A stretch of 64,000 nucleotides of DNA, from the NCBI GenBank assembly GCA_010279815.1, contig QEOQ01000014.1:263940-327939 (forward strand), given 5' to 3'. The translations under genes and the position numbers were made by a program. This document shows positions 21,772 to 33,249 of this stretch, piece by piece. Every line of letters starts with the position of its first letter. The stretch's first letter is position 1. The stretch is from Brachionus plicatilis (Eukaryota > Rotifera > Eurotatoria > Ploima > Brachionidae). The notes under the pieces were generated by a model, which did not search any database, was not told the origin of the DNA, and saw nothing but the letters and a program-made list of their open reading frames with translations.

Positions 21772-21820
21772 TTAAAATGTCACGACGCGTTTCGACCAAA
21801 TGGCCTTCATCAGGTTTTAA
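21772..21820 (-). ncRNA. Type I hammerhead self-cleaving ribozyme
   Basis: On the minus strand the full catalytic core is present: CTGATGA (21813-21807), a stem II hairpin GGCC-ATTT-GGTC, GAAA (21793-21790), a very short helix III made by the palindrome ACGCGT, and a GTC cleavage triplet (21786-21784). Stem I is formed by TTAAAAC before the core and GT..TTTAA after the cleavage site, with a bulge where type I motifs place their tertiary contact. Such ribozymes with a minimal palindromic helix III, thought to act as dimers, are known from Penelope-like retroelements and retrozymes of animals. No reverse transcriptase was seen next to it. Confidence 0.82.
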
Positions 21821-22189
21821 GACTGAAAGAAAGAATAAAAATTAATCATATAAATTTAAATAAATAAAGAGGAATATTTTATATAAATAATTGCTTTTCA
21901 AATTATTATAAAATTAAAATACAAAAAATATTTTTTGAAATTAATGTAAAATTAATGTCGAATTTTCATAATTGAAATTTAATATTTAAATTTAGAAAAA
22001 TTTTTTTACAATTCAAAAAATCAAAGTTAACAAAAATTAAAGATAAAAAATTTTTTATGAAAAACTTTAAGTTTTTATATATACAATTTTAGGAATTTTT
22101 TTGTTCATTATAGGTATATTAAATTTTAAGAAAAATTTCAAGACTTTTTAATTTGACATCTTAAAGTTAAAATACTAAATATTAAATGA
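21821..22189. other. AT-rich stretch upstream of the ribozyme
   Basis: Could be the remainder of the element that carried the ribozyme. No second ribozyme copy and no coding sequence were found. Confidence 0.4.
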
Positions 22190-22860
22190 GGCTATGCAAA
22201 AAATTTGCCTCCGGTCTGGCCACCAAAGTGGCCGTCCATTTTAAAGTTGGCCGTATATTTGGCCGTCCGTCTATGATTTGACCGGCCAAATTCGCGGCCC
22301 AAATCTTTGGTCGCATTCGGACCGGCCAGGCTTGGGGATTGCCAGTCACTGCAGCCTGTTGCAAGTCGTGGATGAGTATTGGAATGACACTCCTTTCTTT
22401 CGGCTGTTTCTATCGGTGCTGGAACTGTTGCCACACTTTCTTGGCCCCTTCAACTTGTTGCTCAGTTTATTGGACATCCTTTTTTTATTTATCTGTTTCA
22501 TCATTTAGACTATGTATCCCAGTGCCTAGCCCGACGGTTTTTCATTACTGTCAGCGTATAATTTAAACATACTAACTTTGACGTCACCATATTCTTTTTT
22601 GCGGCACAAGCTCCGAAATTGGACTTGCTTTTGTGACATTAAAATTAACATCTTTGTATTGTTTTTTCTTTGACAGAGCTAACCTGACACATTCCAGATA
22701 TTTCTTTATGTCTGCCAGTTTTGAAGCGATATCTAAGCCGAGGACACAATCATTCTTTCAATTTGGTGTTTATGCACATAATTTTCACTTTTGCCTTATT
22801 AATTTCGAGTCCAGTTGGTTTAGTGTTGTTGGCCAAATCTTGCGTTTTTATATGCATATG
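22190..22860 (-). mobile_element. Degraded LINE fragment with reverse-transcriptase relic
   Basis: Minus-strand translation near 22850-22760 reads DLANNTKPTGLEINKAKVKI followed by MCINT, which is the thumb-side segment just after the catalytic Asp-Asp in LINE reverse transcriptases. The adjoining 22190-22560 stretch is GC-richer and open on both strands, probably because it derives from an old coding region. I do not recognise its protein. A ~70-bp block at 22690-22755 is repeated at 23444-23512. Confidence 0.5.
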
Positions 22861-22899
22861 TGCTTCTGTATTAGATGTCATAAAAAAAAGGGTCATTAA

Positions 22900-23394
22900 A
22901 AAATTTTATTTAAAAATAATGCAATGTACAAGTTATCCAAAAAATCAAAAAATTTTAATTAAAATCAATTTTTTTTCTACCATATCAAGTTTTCTTTCAA
23001 ATACTTTATTTAATTTAGTAATAATGACATCTTATTTGGTCCCTTTGTCTATTTCGTCCAAAATTTATTTTTTGGTTAAAATATCATAAGCTGTCGTCCA
23101 AATTTTTAAATGAATGTAAACAAAATCTTAATATGAAATAATGTTAAATTTTTTCATGTCACAAAATTGAAATAATTTTACATGCAAAAGAATTACAATT
23201 TAATAAGAATTTCAATTGTAGTCTTATTTTCATGTCATAATTTCGAATAGTCACAAAATAGGGGGTCACAAATTCGAAAAAATTTAACATTGAAAGGATT
23301 ATGTTTTTCAGCGTAATTCTACTTTGAGTCACAAAAAAGAAATGTCACAAAATAGGAGATCATAAAATGGAAAACACACTGTAATAGTATCAGA
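22900..23394. other. AT-rich stretch between LINE fragments
   Basis: Repeated GTCACAAAAT-like words (23150-23370) hint at a short inverted-repeat element, but I could not define its ends. Confidence 0.35.
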
Positions 23395-23640
23395 TCATCC
23401 TGCAAAGTCTAAGTCTTCAAGCTTTGCTGCTAATCCCCATTGAATACATTCCAGATACTTCTTTATCTCTACCAATTTTGAAGCGAGATGAGAGCGGAGG
23501 ACACAGTCATTCACCAGTTCATCTACAACACTTATGTCTACCTCACTCTCAAATTCTATTGATTTTGCTGAAAATTTGCTCCTTCCAATTACTTTAACCA
23601 GGCCTCCAACGCAAGTCTCTAAAGTCTCATTCAACGGTTT
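23395..23640 (-). mobile_element. LINE reverse-transcriptase active-site fragment, frameshifted
   Basis: Minus-strand translation ends IQWGLAAKLEDLDFAG and then a stop. A single extra G at the end breaks what would be the catalytic FADDL motif of a LINE reverse transcriptase (consensus LEDLDFADDL). Upstream is LVNDCVLRSHLASKLVEIKK, shared with the 22690-22755 block, so the piece is rearranged. Pseudogenised. Confidence 0.6.
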
Positions 23641-23651
23641 TAAAACTGAAC

Positions 23652-24005
23652 CATGTATCTTGCAATATTTAAACCTACTAAAGTTCAATAAAAAAGGGAC
23701 AATGTGAAATTTTAGTACAAAAATTACAGTACAAAAAGTAAAAGCTTTATAATTTTTTTTCTGATTGTGCAAAAATGGTTCTGCAAAAAGTACAATATTG
23801 TACAAATTTGTACAAAAGAATTCTAAGCTCTGCAAAAACTCTGCAATTTATTGCATAGTTTAATCAAGGATTTTTTGATGGTGTGCATTTTACAGAAAAT
23901 TGCAGAGTTTTTGCAGAGCTTGGAATTCTTCTTAATTTTCTCTATTATTAAAAAAAATATTACAATTTATATTTTGATCTTTTGATCTTGATCTCAAACT
24001 TCAAG
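23652..24005 (-). mobile_element. MITE copy C, partial and inverted
   Basis: The reverse complement matches copy B: the end ATCTCAAACTTCAAGG (near 24003) and the internal block AACCTACTAAAGTTCAATAA (near 23671). It is interrupted by the short inverted repeat at 23817-23930. Together with copy B it forms a large inverted pair. Confidence 0.62.
23817..23930. repeat. 34-bp inverted repeat (hairpin) with ~46-bp loop
   Basis: Arms 23817-23850 and 23897-23930 match at 33 of 34 positions and contain CTCTGCAAAAACTCTGCAA. Similar TCTGCAAAA words form the core of the foldback element at 35267-35594, so the two may be related. It sits within MITE copy C. Confidence 0.75.
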
Positions 24006-24239
24006 GTGCTCTGGAAGAATTTTGCTGTTTTTTTTTAGGTTTTTTTGATTCTACTCTGAGGAATGACCTAAAAGTCCCATTTTTTTAATTTTAAAATTTA
24101 AATTTATAATTTCGTAATTAAATTTAATTTTACATTTTTTTATTTTATTAAACATCATCATTTAATATTAAATTCTTAATATCAGAATGAAGAAAAAATA
24201 ATAATTTAATAACAAATAAATTGTAAAGTTAAATTAAAA

Positions 24240-24320
24240 ATTATTTTTTCACCTTGGATACCAAAGCCATTACCCTGTGGACCAGTGATCTCCATCGATG
24301 CTACTCAGAGTCGCATCAAG
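24240..24320 (-). mobile_element. Possible LINE C-terminal tail relic
   Basis: Minus-strand translation gives CDSE, a stop, then HRWRSLVHRVMALVSKVKK and a stop. This resembles the final DRxRWRSLV.. residues of LINE proteins. The fragment is short and carries an in-frame stop. Confidence 0.42.
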
Positions 24321-24481
24321 ACATTTACAAATGAGAAGACTCAAAGTGGAAGATTTTTAATTTTTTAAATATGACTCTTTTTTTAAAAAAACTTTTATTA
24401 TATATTACTCATATTACAGATTACATTTTTGCATTAAATGATATAAAAATTTATTTTTATTAATTTTTTTGAAAATTGAGT

Positions 24482-24898
24482 CACATTGAAGTTTGAGATC
24501 AAGATCAAAAGATCAAAATATAAATTGTAAAATTTTTTTTAATAATAGAGAAAAATTATATTTTTTCAAAAGCAATTACTTGACATGTTATGTCAAGTTT
24601 AATTTAATATTTGAAATTTTAAAATGTCCCTTTTTATTGAACTTTAGTAGGTTTAAATATTTTAATCAATTTGAATGTAAACTTACTTTTAAAAACAAAA
24701 AAATTTACTGTTTTGAAATTAAATTAGAGATCAATCATTTTGATGTTAATTTGGTAATGAACCATTATTAGACATAAAATGTCTAGTAATGTATAGTATT
24801 TACTTCTTAAAAATTATTAAAATCATTAGATTATTTAAGCTTTAAAATTTTAAATGATCCTTTTGATCTTAAAATTTGATCTGAAACTTCAATTTGCC
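24482..24898 (+). mobile_element. MITE copy B
   Basis: 417 bp. Left end ATTGAAGTTTGAGATCAAGA then TCAAAAGATCAAA; right end TTTGATCTGAAACTTCAATT. The interior block TGTCCCTTTTTATTGAAC is shared with copies A and C. Non-coding. Confidence 0.72.
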
Positions 24899-25292
24899 AA
24901 ATTCATAAACTTTTTTCAGAAGTGGTTGATAAAGATGTCATTTTGCATTTTCAAATTTTATCAAATTCATTCAAATCGAGATAATTTTTTGTACATGTTT
25001 TATCAATATTTATGTCACTGAATCGATTTGACGTTGTTTGATCGAGCTTTGAAAATATTTTTTTTGATTAAGTTCCTAATAAAAACAGTTATGGCATTCA
25101 GTGGAATAAATATTTGGCCAAAGTCGGGGGTTTATTTTTCAATTATTTAACTGTTTCAAAAACAAAAAATGATAATTTTTTTTAAAATGAAGTAATTTGT
25201 ATTTTAAGACTGTTCAAATTTTCTTTTCATTTTTTTTTTCAATTTAAAAAGATAGAATTAAAATAATAAAAAAATTACCTCTAAAAATTTTG
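24899..25292. other. Intergenic, AT-rich
   Basis: Nothing recognised between copy B and the 851-bp element. Confidence 0.45.
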
Positions 25293-26143
25293 GGGTCTCC
25301 CCCAATAGGTGACCAAGCGATCACGAAATATGTGACCAATTCAATTTCTCTCATTTGGTGACCAACAGTGGTCACGTATATTTGACCATGGAAATAGGTG
25401 ACCAATATTTTGAAGACAACGGTCACGTAATGAGTACATAGGTCACCAAATGAATATCAATGGTCACCAAATGAATGACAATGGTCACATGAATTTAATA
25501 AAATATTATTACAAAATTTAAGTTAATTTTATAAAATGAATTTTATTTACTTATTATTATTAATTTCAAATTTTTATTATAATCATTTTTTTGATGAAAC
25601 AGCAAATTTTATAAAAAATATTGTTAGATCTTATATTAAATCCAAAAACAATTTTAAAATTATTCTAAAAATTAAAAATCAAAAATGAATGCACAATTTA
25701 AAGATTCCGAAGAATATAATATTTTTAATATGTTACGCGAAATTGGTGCAGTGCATGTTTCACAAGTCTGTTCTAAATCCAATTGTCCTAAGTATCAAAG
25801 AGAAATTTTATTTATTAATAAAAATGTATTTTTAAACATTGAAAATACATTTTTATAAACATTGATTTGCTTCGATTTTCATAATAAACTTAATTAAAAA
25901 AATTTTTTTTCTTTTTTTTTTAAATTTAAGTGGTCACGAAATGACGTCGATGGTCACATAATGAGTTTAAGTGGTCACATAAACTACATGTGGTCACCTA
26001 AATAATTTAATTTTAAAATTTATTTAAATATTGGTCACCTATTTCCATGGTCAAATATACGTGACCACTGTTGGTCACCAAATGAGAGAAATTGAATTGG
26101 TCACATATTTCGTGACCGCTTGGTCACCTATTGGGGGAGACCC
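25293..26143. mobile_element. 851-bp DNA transposon with 118-bp inverted ends and GGTCAC motifs
   Basis: Arms 25293-25410 and 26026-26143 are near-perfect inverted copies beginning GGGTCTCCCCCAATAGGTGA. Inside each end GGTCAC/GTGACC recurs in tandem (for example 25421-25487 and 25931-26000), like transposase-binding sites. The flanks AAATTTTG and AAATTTCG agree at 7 of 8 positions, consistent with an 8-bp target duplication. One small open frame remains, so it is probably a non-autonomous deletion derivative. Family not identified. Confidence 0.82.
25685..25858 (+). CDS. 57-residue open frame within the GGTCAC element
   Basis: Starts MNAQFKDSEEYNIFNMLREI and contains VCSKSNCPKYQRE, a Cys-x4-Cys that could be half of a zinc site. 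Codon use looks more protein-like than the flanks. It is probably the remains of the mother element's transposase or accessory gene. No family was recognised. Confidence 0.45.
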   Translation: MNAQFKDSEEYNIFNMLREIGAVHVSQVCSKSNCPKYQREILFINKNVFLNIENTFL

Positions 26144-26857
26144 AAATTTCGGACTGTTTTTAGTTTTAAAATATTTAAAATTCCATCAAAACAAAATCGC
26201 TTGAATTTCTTTATAACAATATTTTTCTCTCTTTTTATAGGCCTTAAAATTATTTATTTTAAGCTATAAAATTTCATCTATGTTTATCTATGAATATTCA
26301 ATCCGAGTAAGACCACAATTAAAAAATTATAAGGGTTTTATTAGCTAAAAGTTGTAAGATATTTGATAAGATAACGTGATTGTATTAATTATTTGAATAA
26401 TTAAGACTTGAAATTCAAAGCCAAATTCTTTATTGAAAAGGAAAATAAAAAAATTATTTTTAGAAGTAGTCACATATTAGGCTAAAAAATATTTAAGTTA
26501 AGTTATTTTAATAAGTTAAGTTTAGTTTGCCTTTTTTTAATCCTTTTTATGTAATCTTTTGCCTAAATCATTTAAAATAAGCCAGACTGGACTTTGAGAA
26601 TATAAGCAAAGCGATTATTAAATGTTGCAGCGAGATATTTTTCTGCGAAATAAAAATTTGCATGATTTTTGTTAAATAATTTCTAAAATTATGATAACTT
26701 TGAAAGAAATAAACATAGAGAAACAACAAATAAATTTTTACATTGCATATTTATAATTTGTGACTCATTTGCATTTTTAATTTAAAATTTATTTTTAAAT
26801 AGAATTTGATTATATAAACAATAATTTAAATTTTCTCCATATTTTTTTAAAACCAAA
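26144..26857. other. Upstream region of TOM1
   Basis: AT-rich 5' flank; no gene or clear promoter element. Confidence 0.45.
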
Positions 26858-29377
26858 ATGACCGCCAGAACACTTTTTTCCAACAACTCATCCAATCCAT
26901 TGCATACTCAAATTGGACAATTAATAGGTAGAATAAATTTTCGAATTTTTAAGTCCTAATTAAATTATTTTTAACAGAAAGTTCAATTAAATTGTCCGAA
27001 TCGGAACGCAGAATTGGACTTTTTTTTGAAATTTGCGATCAAATAAATATCCAAGAAGAAAAGTAGTTCTTATTTTTTTTTTAATTACCACATAATTATT
27101 TTTTTACTTCAGTGCCAAAGATGCATTCAAGGCTATCAGAAAAGAGCTTAATTCGTATAAAGGTAAAGATTGGGCTATGGTCAGCAAAATTTTATTGGTA
27201 TTTAGCATTTTTAAAGCTAACTTATTAAATTTTATTTTAATTAAAATTTTGGCTAGCTTTTAGAAACATGTTCGCAAAATTGTGGCAGAAAATTCCAAGT
27301 AAATTTGGCTAACAAAGAATTCTTGCATGAATTGAAGTCAATGATCGGACCCAAGCTCCAACCACCACTGGAAATTCAAGAAAAAGTGTTGTATCTAATC
27401 CAAGTAAGTTTTTTTGTTGCCGCTCAATTACGGTTCCAATATTATTTATCCTTGTTAAATTTTTAGCCTTTTATACGAATAGAAATAATAATAATAATAA
27501 TAAGCTACAGCAAGCAAGATTGCGAAGGAGAAAAAAGTATTAATTAAAATAAAAATTTGGTTAGAAAAATAAGCCTTAAAAAAAACAAAATAAAATAAGC
27601 CAAATTATAGATTTTTACTTCTAATTAATCAGTTTAAAATATCCTTAAAAAAAGATAATAATTTTGCAAATTGAAGTTCATGATCTAGTGTTAATTTCAA
27701 ATCAAAATTTTAAATTTTAACTAAAAATATGGTATTTTTTATCAATTTTTTTAAATAATAAATGACTAAACTTTATTAAAACTAATTTGTTTAATCTTTA
27801 ACTAGAAAAAAACTTATATGAATTTTTATTTCAAGTAAAAATTAAACATTAATCATTACATAAATTTTTTTACAAAATAGTCTTATTTTTATCCTAAATA
27901 TTCTAAAAGATTGAAGTTTGATTGAAAAAAAAATTTAATTAGTGATATTTTAATTTTAAATTGTCCAAAAATTTAGCTTCTAGTGTTAAAGTTTTCAAAT
28001 AAAGATTTCGGAAGAATTGATTAAAGATCGATTAGAAAAAAATATTTTTTTTTATCTAAGATATCTAAAATTTGAAGTTCATTTAAAAAAATAAAAAAAA
28101 AATAAAGTGTTTTTCATCATTTTTATTTAGATATTATTTAGTTAAGCTTAAATCATGTGATCATGAACTTCAATTTGCATAATGATTTAATATTCTTGAA
28201 TTAAAAATATTTTAGCATGAATTCATTACTATTTAAACTGTTAATTTAATTAAATTCAAATTAAATTTTAATTTTTAAATATTTTAATATTTTTTTGGTC
28301 GTAAATATTTCTCGTTCGAAACAATTTTACATAATTTTTAGCAAAATTAATCAAAAAATTTTATGCAGATCGAGATATAAAATGGTATTTTAATAACTTA
28401 ATTTAAAATTTTTTTTTTCTTCAAAATAAATAAATGCCATGTTTAAAAAAAGTTTTGATCAAAATTTTATTATTAAAATTTGCTTTTTTTAAATTTATTG
28501 AAGTTATGGAATAATATGTTTAAATTTGATCATGAGTTTAAAAACATCGAGTCGTTTTACCGAGACTTGCGTGAACGAGGAGTTGATTTCCCTGTAAATA
28601 CACCGAATTTGGAAAAATTGATCGAAGATTCGCTTTGTAAAAAGCTAGACCAATCAGTCAAGATATCGGAAGCGAGTTCCATGAGCCACATAGCGCCACC
28701 AACTAATTATGCCCCCCCTAAGCGGATTTCCGGTGCAATCAAACTGAGTGATGATCAGTGGAAGAAGTTAAATGGTGAATTGGGAATAGTTGAATCAAAT
28801 ATCCAAATTTTGAACGAAATTATAAATGAACTCAATTCTCGTGGGAATAAACAATTTGATGAAAATGACCAAGATTTAGTGCTGATGAAAGAGATCTATG
28901 AAACTTGCAAAGAAATGCAAAAAAGAATTACTCAATTAATTGGAAATGTATCCAACGAAGGAGTTATCAGTAAGAATAATTTTTTACATCTTAAAAAAAA
29001 GCTTATTGTTTTCTTGAAAAGATGAACTTTTAAGAATTAATGACGATTTGAACAGTGTGTTCTTAAGGTATGAACGGTTTGAGAGATCTTTCATCCTAAA
29101 ACCTGAAACAAGTGAGCAAGTGCAAGTTCAGGTGAAGAAACAAGAGGAAAAGCCGCTTATAAATTTTGATGATGATCAAATAGACTCAAAAATGACTCCC
29201 ATGAACACTAATAATAACAATATTTCTAAAGAGCCTGATTCATTATCGGTAATATTTTTATAAATGATCGATAATGAATAAACATTAATAATTTTTATCA
29301 AGTTTTTGGAAGATGAGAATGAAATTAAAGAAATGGAAAACTGGCTACAAAAACAAGAATTTGGAGACAAAAAATAA
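26858..29377 (+). CDS. TOM1: TOM1/TOM1L-type endosomal adaptor (VHS + GAT)
   Basis: Seven exons: 26858-26927, 26978-27062, 27113-27197, 27257-27403, 28504-28969, 29022-29248 and 29303-29377, giving 384 residues. Residues ~8-150 form the VHS domain (NPLHTQIGQLIESSI, SAKDAFKAIRKEL, LLETCSQNCGRKF). A second helical region around ~190-300 is the GAT domain (LSDDQWKKLNGELGIVESNI, then LLRINDDLNSVFLRYERFER), which binds ubiquitin and Tollip in known relatives. LINFDDD near residue 330 resembles an acidic clathrin box. The protein should sort ubiquitinated cargo on endosomes. Introns are ~50-60 bp except the fourth (1,100 bp), which holds a MITE. Confidence 0.92.
27665..28179. mobile_element. MITE copy D (related family), inside TOM1 intron 4
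   Basis: 515 bp. Ends TGCAAATTGAAGTTCATGAT and ATCATGAACTTCAATTTGCA are perfect inverted copies. The TTGAAGTT end is shared with copies A-C, but the interior differs, so it is a subfamily. Confidence 0.7.
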
Positions 29378-31317
29378 TTTTCCTATTGCATATTGAATTA
29401 GAATTTATTTTCGTATCCTTTTTTTTAAATCATTTTTGTAATTTTTAATTTTTTTCAAAATTTTTAATTTTATTCTAAATTGACCCTGTAAGAAAATTTA
29501 TTTAATTTTTAATTTTTCTAAATGTATTAGAGGTCGCTTGATTCAATAATATCAATTTAAAAATAAAAAAAAAATCACATATGTTTAATTATCAATGTTT
29601 AATTTTTAACCTAACCCTCAAATAATCTAATTGCTATTAATTTTTATAAAAATTCATAATTATTAATACTAAAAATTTTATTTTAATTTTATTAATTAAA
29701 TAAATGAAGTGTTGATCAGTTTACTATTAAATGGCAGTGTTGATTAGCCTTGAAATTAAGAATTATTTACTTTAGTTAAATTTATATTTATTTATTAATT
29801 TTGATTAAATAATAATTTTTCATAATATTTAATTAAAATAAATTAAATTAAATAAGCCAAATTAAGGGTTTTCTTTCTAATTAATCAGTTTAAAGAAAGT
29901 ATCCTTAAAAAATAAAGGTAATAATTTAATTTTTTTCTTTAATTAAAAAATTTAAAGCATGAATTTTTATTATTTAAACTAATAATTTAATTAAATACCA
30001 ATTAAATTTTAAATTAGATTTAATTAAATGAAATTTTAATTTTCATTTTTACATGTTTTTTGTCGAAATTAATTCTCGTTCTAAAAATTTTTCAATAATT
30101 TTATTTAAATGAATAAACAAAAATTTTGATTAAAATAATCACTTGGTCATATATTAAAACGTTAAATGTTTCAGTTTAATTAATTATTTTTCGTTCTAAT
30201 TAATCGGTTTAAGAAACTTAGTTAATAACTTAAATAAAATTTTTTCATTCTTTAATTAGAATTAATAGAATGAGTTTTTAATCAACAAATTTTAAGATAA
30301 ATAAATAAAATTCTATTACTTTACATTACCTAATTCTTAAAAAAAAACAACCCTCTAAAATAAAATTTTTGATATTTTGACTGATGAAAAAGGCAATTAT
30401 TTAACTAGATAAAAGTTTTTTTTTTTAAATTTTAGTTGGTTTGATTTAATTTTATACTCAATGCTTTAAAGAAGCAAACAAAAATTTTATTAAAGTTTTA
30501 ATTTAATTTTTAAAAAATTTAATGAATATGCTATCTTTTTCATATTTAATTTCTTCAATCACTATTTACCTAAATATCTTAAAATTTATGAAATTTAGGT
30601 TGCTACTAACGGAATATTGAGAATCAAATTGAACCAATGTCAAATTAATCAGAGGATTAAAAATCATTTGGATATTTAAGCTCGAGATTTTTTAAAAGCA
30701 ATGTGACCAGGAAGTCAAAATTGAAGTTTTTTAAAAATTTTAGCCATCAGCCATTTTTTTTGAAATTTAAGAAAAATCTAAAAATTATATTGTAAAATTT
30801 TTTATCTGAGTTTTTTAAAAATTAGAGCTCAATTTTTAATTAAATTGTATAAATTAATGATTAATTACTCTTTTATTAAAATTTCTAGGAAAATAAAAAA
30901 TTTCTTAAAAAATCATCTAAAACTAAATAATCTATGTTTGTTACACTATATTTAATTTTAATAGAGCGACATTGCAAAAATTTCTCCAAAATATTTCTAA
31001 AATAAAATATATCTCAACGATCGCACATATCCAATGCATTTTCAAAATTGTATTTAAAATTTTTATAAAACACAATAGAACATACCATATTCATTTTTAC
31101 ATATTTTAATATTTTATTTGGTCAAAAATATTTCATTTAAAAAAATTTTGTTAGAAATTCATTAGAGAATCATTTTATAAAAATCTAATAAAAATTTTCA
31201 ACGAAGAATAAACAATAACATTAATTTAATTTTTATAAAATTTTGTAAAATTTTTTCTAATTTTGATGTTAATTTCAGAAATTTAATTTTTTATTAATAT
31301 TATAATTTTTATGTGAA
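29378..31317. other. Intergenic, AT-rich
   Basis: 3' flank of TOM1. Several near-duplicate blocks (for example AATAAGCCAAATTA..CTTCTAATTAATCAG near 27592 and 29854) show scattered repeats. No gene. Confidence 0.45.
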
Positions 31318-31735
31318 TTTTTTTTTTATTAATAAATGGGCTCAATCATCCCATTACGGGTTTTGACCTTAGGTCTCTTTGATTGAGTTGGAATATAAAA
31401 AAAAAAAAAAATAAGATCTTTTTTATGAATAGAAACACCTTTTAGGAGAAAATGAAATTTTATAAAATTCAGCATTTCGAATACTTTTTATTTACATTTT
31501 TTTTAGCAATTCTAGGTTAATTTGTATTAAATTACAATTTTTATCAAAAAAATATTAAAAATTTAATCTCGACTTTTAAAATTTTTACAATTTAAAATAT
31601 CCTAAAAAATATCAATTAATGAAATCGGATTACGATCCTCGAGAGAATGCCTTTATATATTTCAATTCACTTGAAAGGCTTAGTGCCATACTCTGTAGAG
31701 CCAAGTGAACCCATTTATTAAAAAAAAAAAAAAAG
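31318..31735. repeat. Element with TTAATAAATGGG ends, possible paired LINE/SINE tails
   Basis: TTAATAAATGGGCTCA at 31329 and its inverse TGAACCCATTTATTAA ending at 31721 face each other about 390 bp apart, each bordered outward by a T or A run. The inner sides are less AT-rich (CGTAATGGGATG on the minus strand; TGCCATACTCTGTAGAGCCA on the plus strand). These resemble 3' ends of animal LINEs facing opposite ways; a MITE is the alternative. Confidence 0.45.
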
Positions 31736-33249
31736 AGAATTAAATAAATAAAATACAAAATATATAAAAAAAATAAATCTTATTTTAAGGTTTTAAAAAA
31801 TGAATGTTTGCTAAATGCTAAATGATGACGATACTTGAGAAAAAATACTTTTTTTATATTTTAACAGAGATTTTCAAATGTTTGATATTATTGAGTTCAG
31901 CTAGCCAAGATCTAAAATAAACTAGATTTCAAAATTTTGATTTTTTTGAAAAAATTTTTAAACTAAATATTGTTTGATTAGACTTAACAATTTGTTTTCC
32001 TTATTCAATGTGACATATACTAGGCAATTTTGAAAAATTTCGAACAAAAGTCTACACAATATTCATCCAGAATCAAACTAATTAAAAGTTAACAGTTAGA
32101 AATTATTTAGGATCTAATCTTTTATTTATAATAATTTCAGATCATATATAAATAATGAATTTATAAAAAATAATGCATTCAAAATTTCACCGTCTTTATA
32201 TTTTTGTGATGAAAAGCTGTGTGATAAAACTATAATTGTCTTTTTCCAGTCAATTTTGAATCAAAATAATATTTCAATTTTTATTTTTAAAATGAAAATT
32301 ATGTTTTTTAGTTTTTGATTTGATTTTTGCATTTTCATTTCCGGTAGATTTAATTAAATTCTTGTAGTTTTTGAAATTTAGTAGTGAGTATCATCCAGAA
32401 ATAATTTGGATTAATTCAAAACATTGAATAAAGCTTGATTTTTAAATTCCATAATTATTTTCCAAAATAAAAATACACAATTTAATTTCATTTCAATTTT
32501 TTAAGATGCACATTCCTTTATAAAATTTTAAAGGCTTCGAATGCATTTAAAATTCTTTAAGTCTGTAGCGCAATAAATTGTATGCTTAATTTAAAATAGA
32601 CAAATTAGAAAATTAAACCTTAACTTTAAAAATTAAATTTATAATAAAATATTTTTAATTATTTCAATTATGTGGGGAAATTTTATTTTCAAAATTTGCA
32701 AAATTAGATGACAAGAAAACTAAATAGTGCAGAAAAAAAAAGTTTAATTTTTAATAAAAATTAATTGATGTTTAATTTAAAAAAAAAATGACAAATTGAA
32801 TTAAAATTGAGTTTCACCATAATCTTATCATTCCATATGAGATTTTTATCAAAAGATGTGGTGAACCAAACATTTGTTTTAATATAAAATTTTGAAAATA
32901 AAAACACATTTAAAGTCATCTATTCCTAGTTTATGCATCAAAGATTTAGTGGGAAACTTTTTAATAATGTCGAAAAGTTTCATAATAAATTCAAATTTTA
33001 CAAATCTATTAATTTAAATTTGATATGACTAAATAATTAAGTTTAAGACTAATTTTTTTTTTAAAAAAACTTAAATTAGAACTATCTATGTAATAGAGAA
33101 GAGAAATTTAAATATTTGTTATTGACTTAGCTAACGAATAAGCAGAAATTATAATAAAACTTAGTCAAAACTTAAAAAAAAATTGATGAATCATTTTTTC
33201 AAAGATATTATACATATTTCATGAATAATATTTTTTAGTTCAATAAAAC
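31736..33249. other. Intergenic, AT-rich
   Basis: No gene seen; 5' flank of the first WASP paralog. Confidence 0.45.

Noticed and set aside
22192..22566. Open frames on both strands in the GC-richer patch
   Set aside because: No start context or recognisable domain, and the patch adjoins reverse-transcriptase relics, so it is treated as part of a decayed element.
30371..30400. Second hammerhead candidate at a CTGATGA near 30381
   Set aside because: No stem II followed by GAAA and no cleavage triplet in register.
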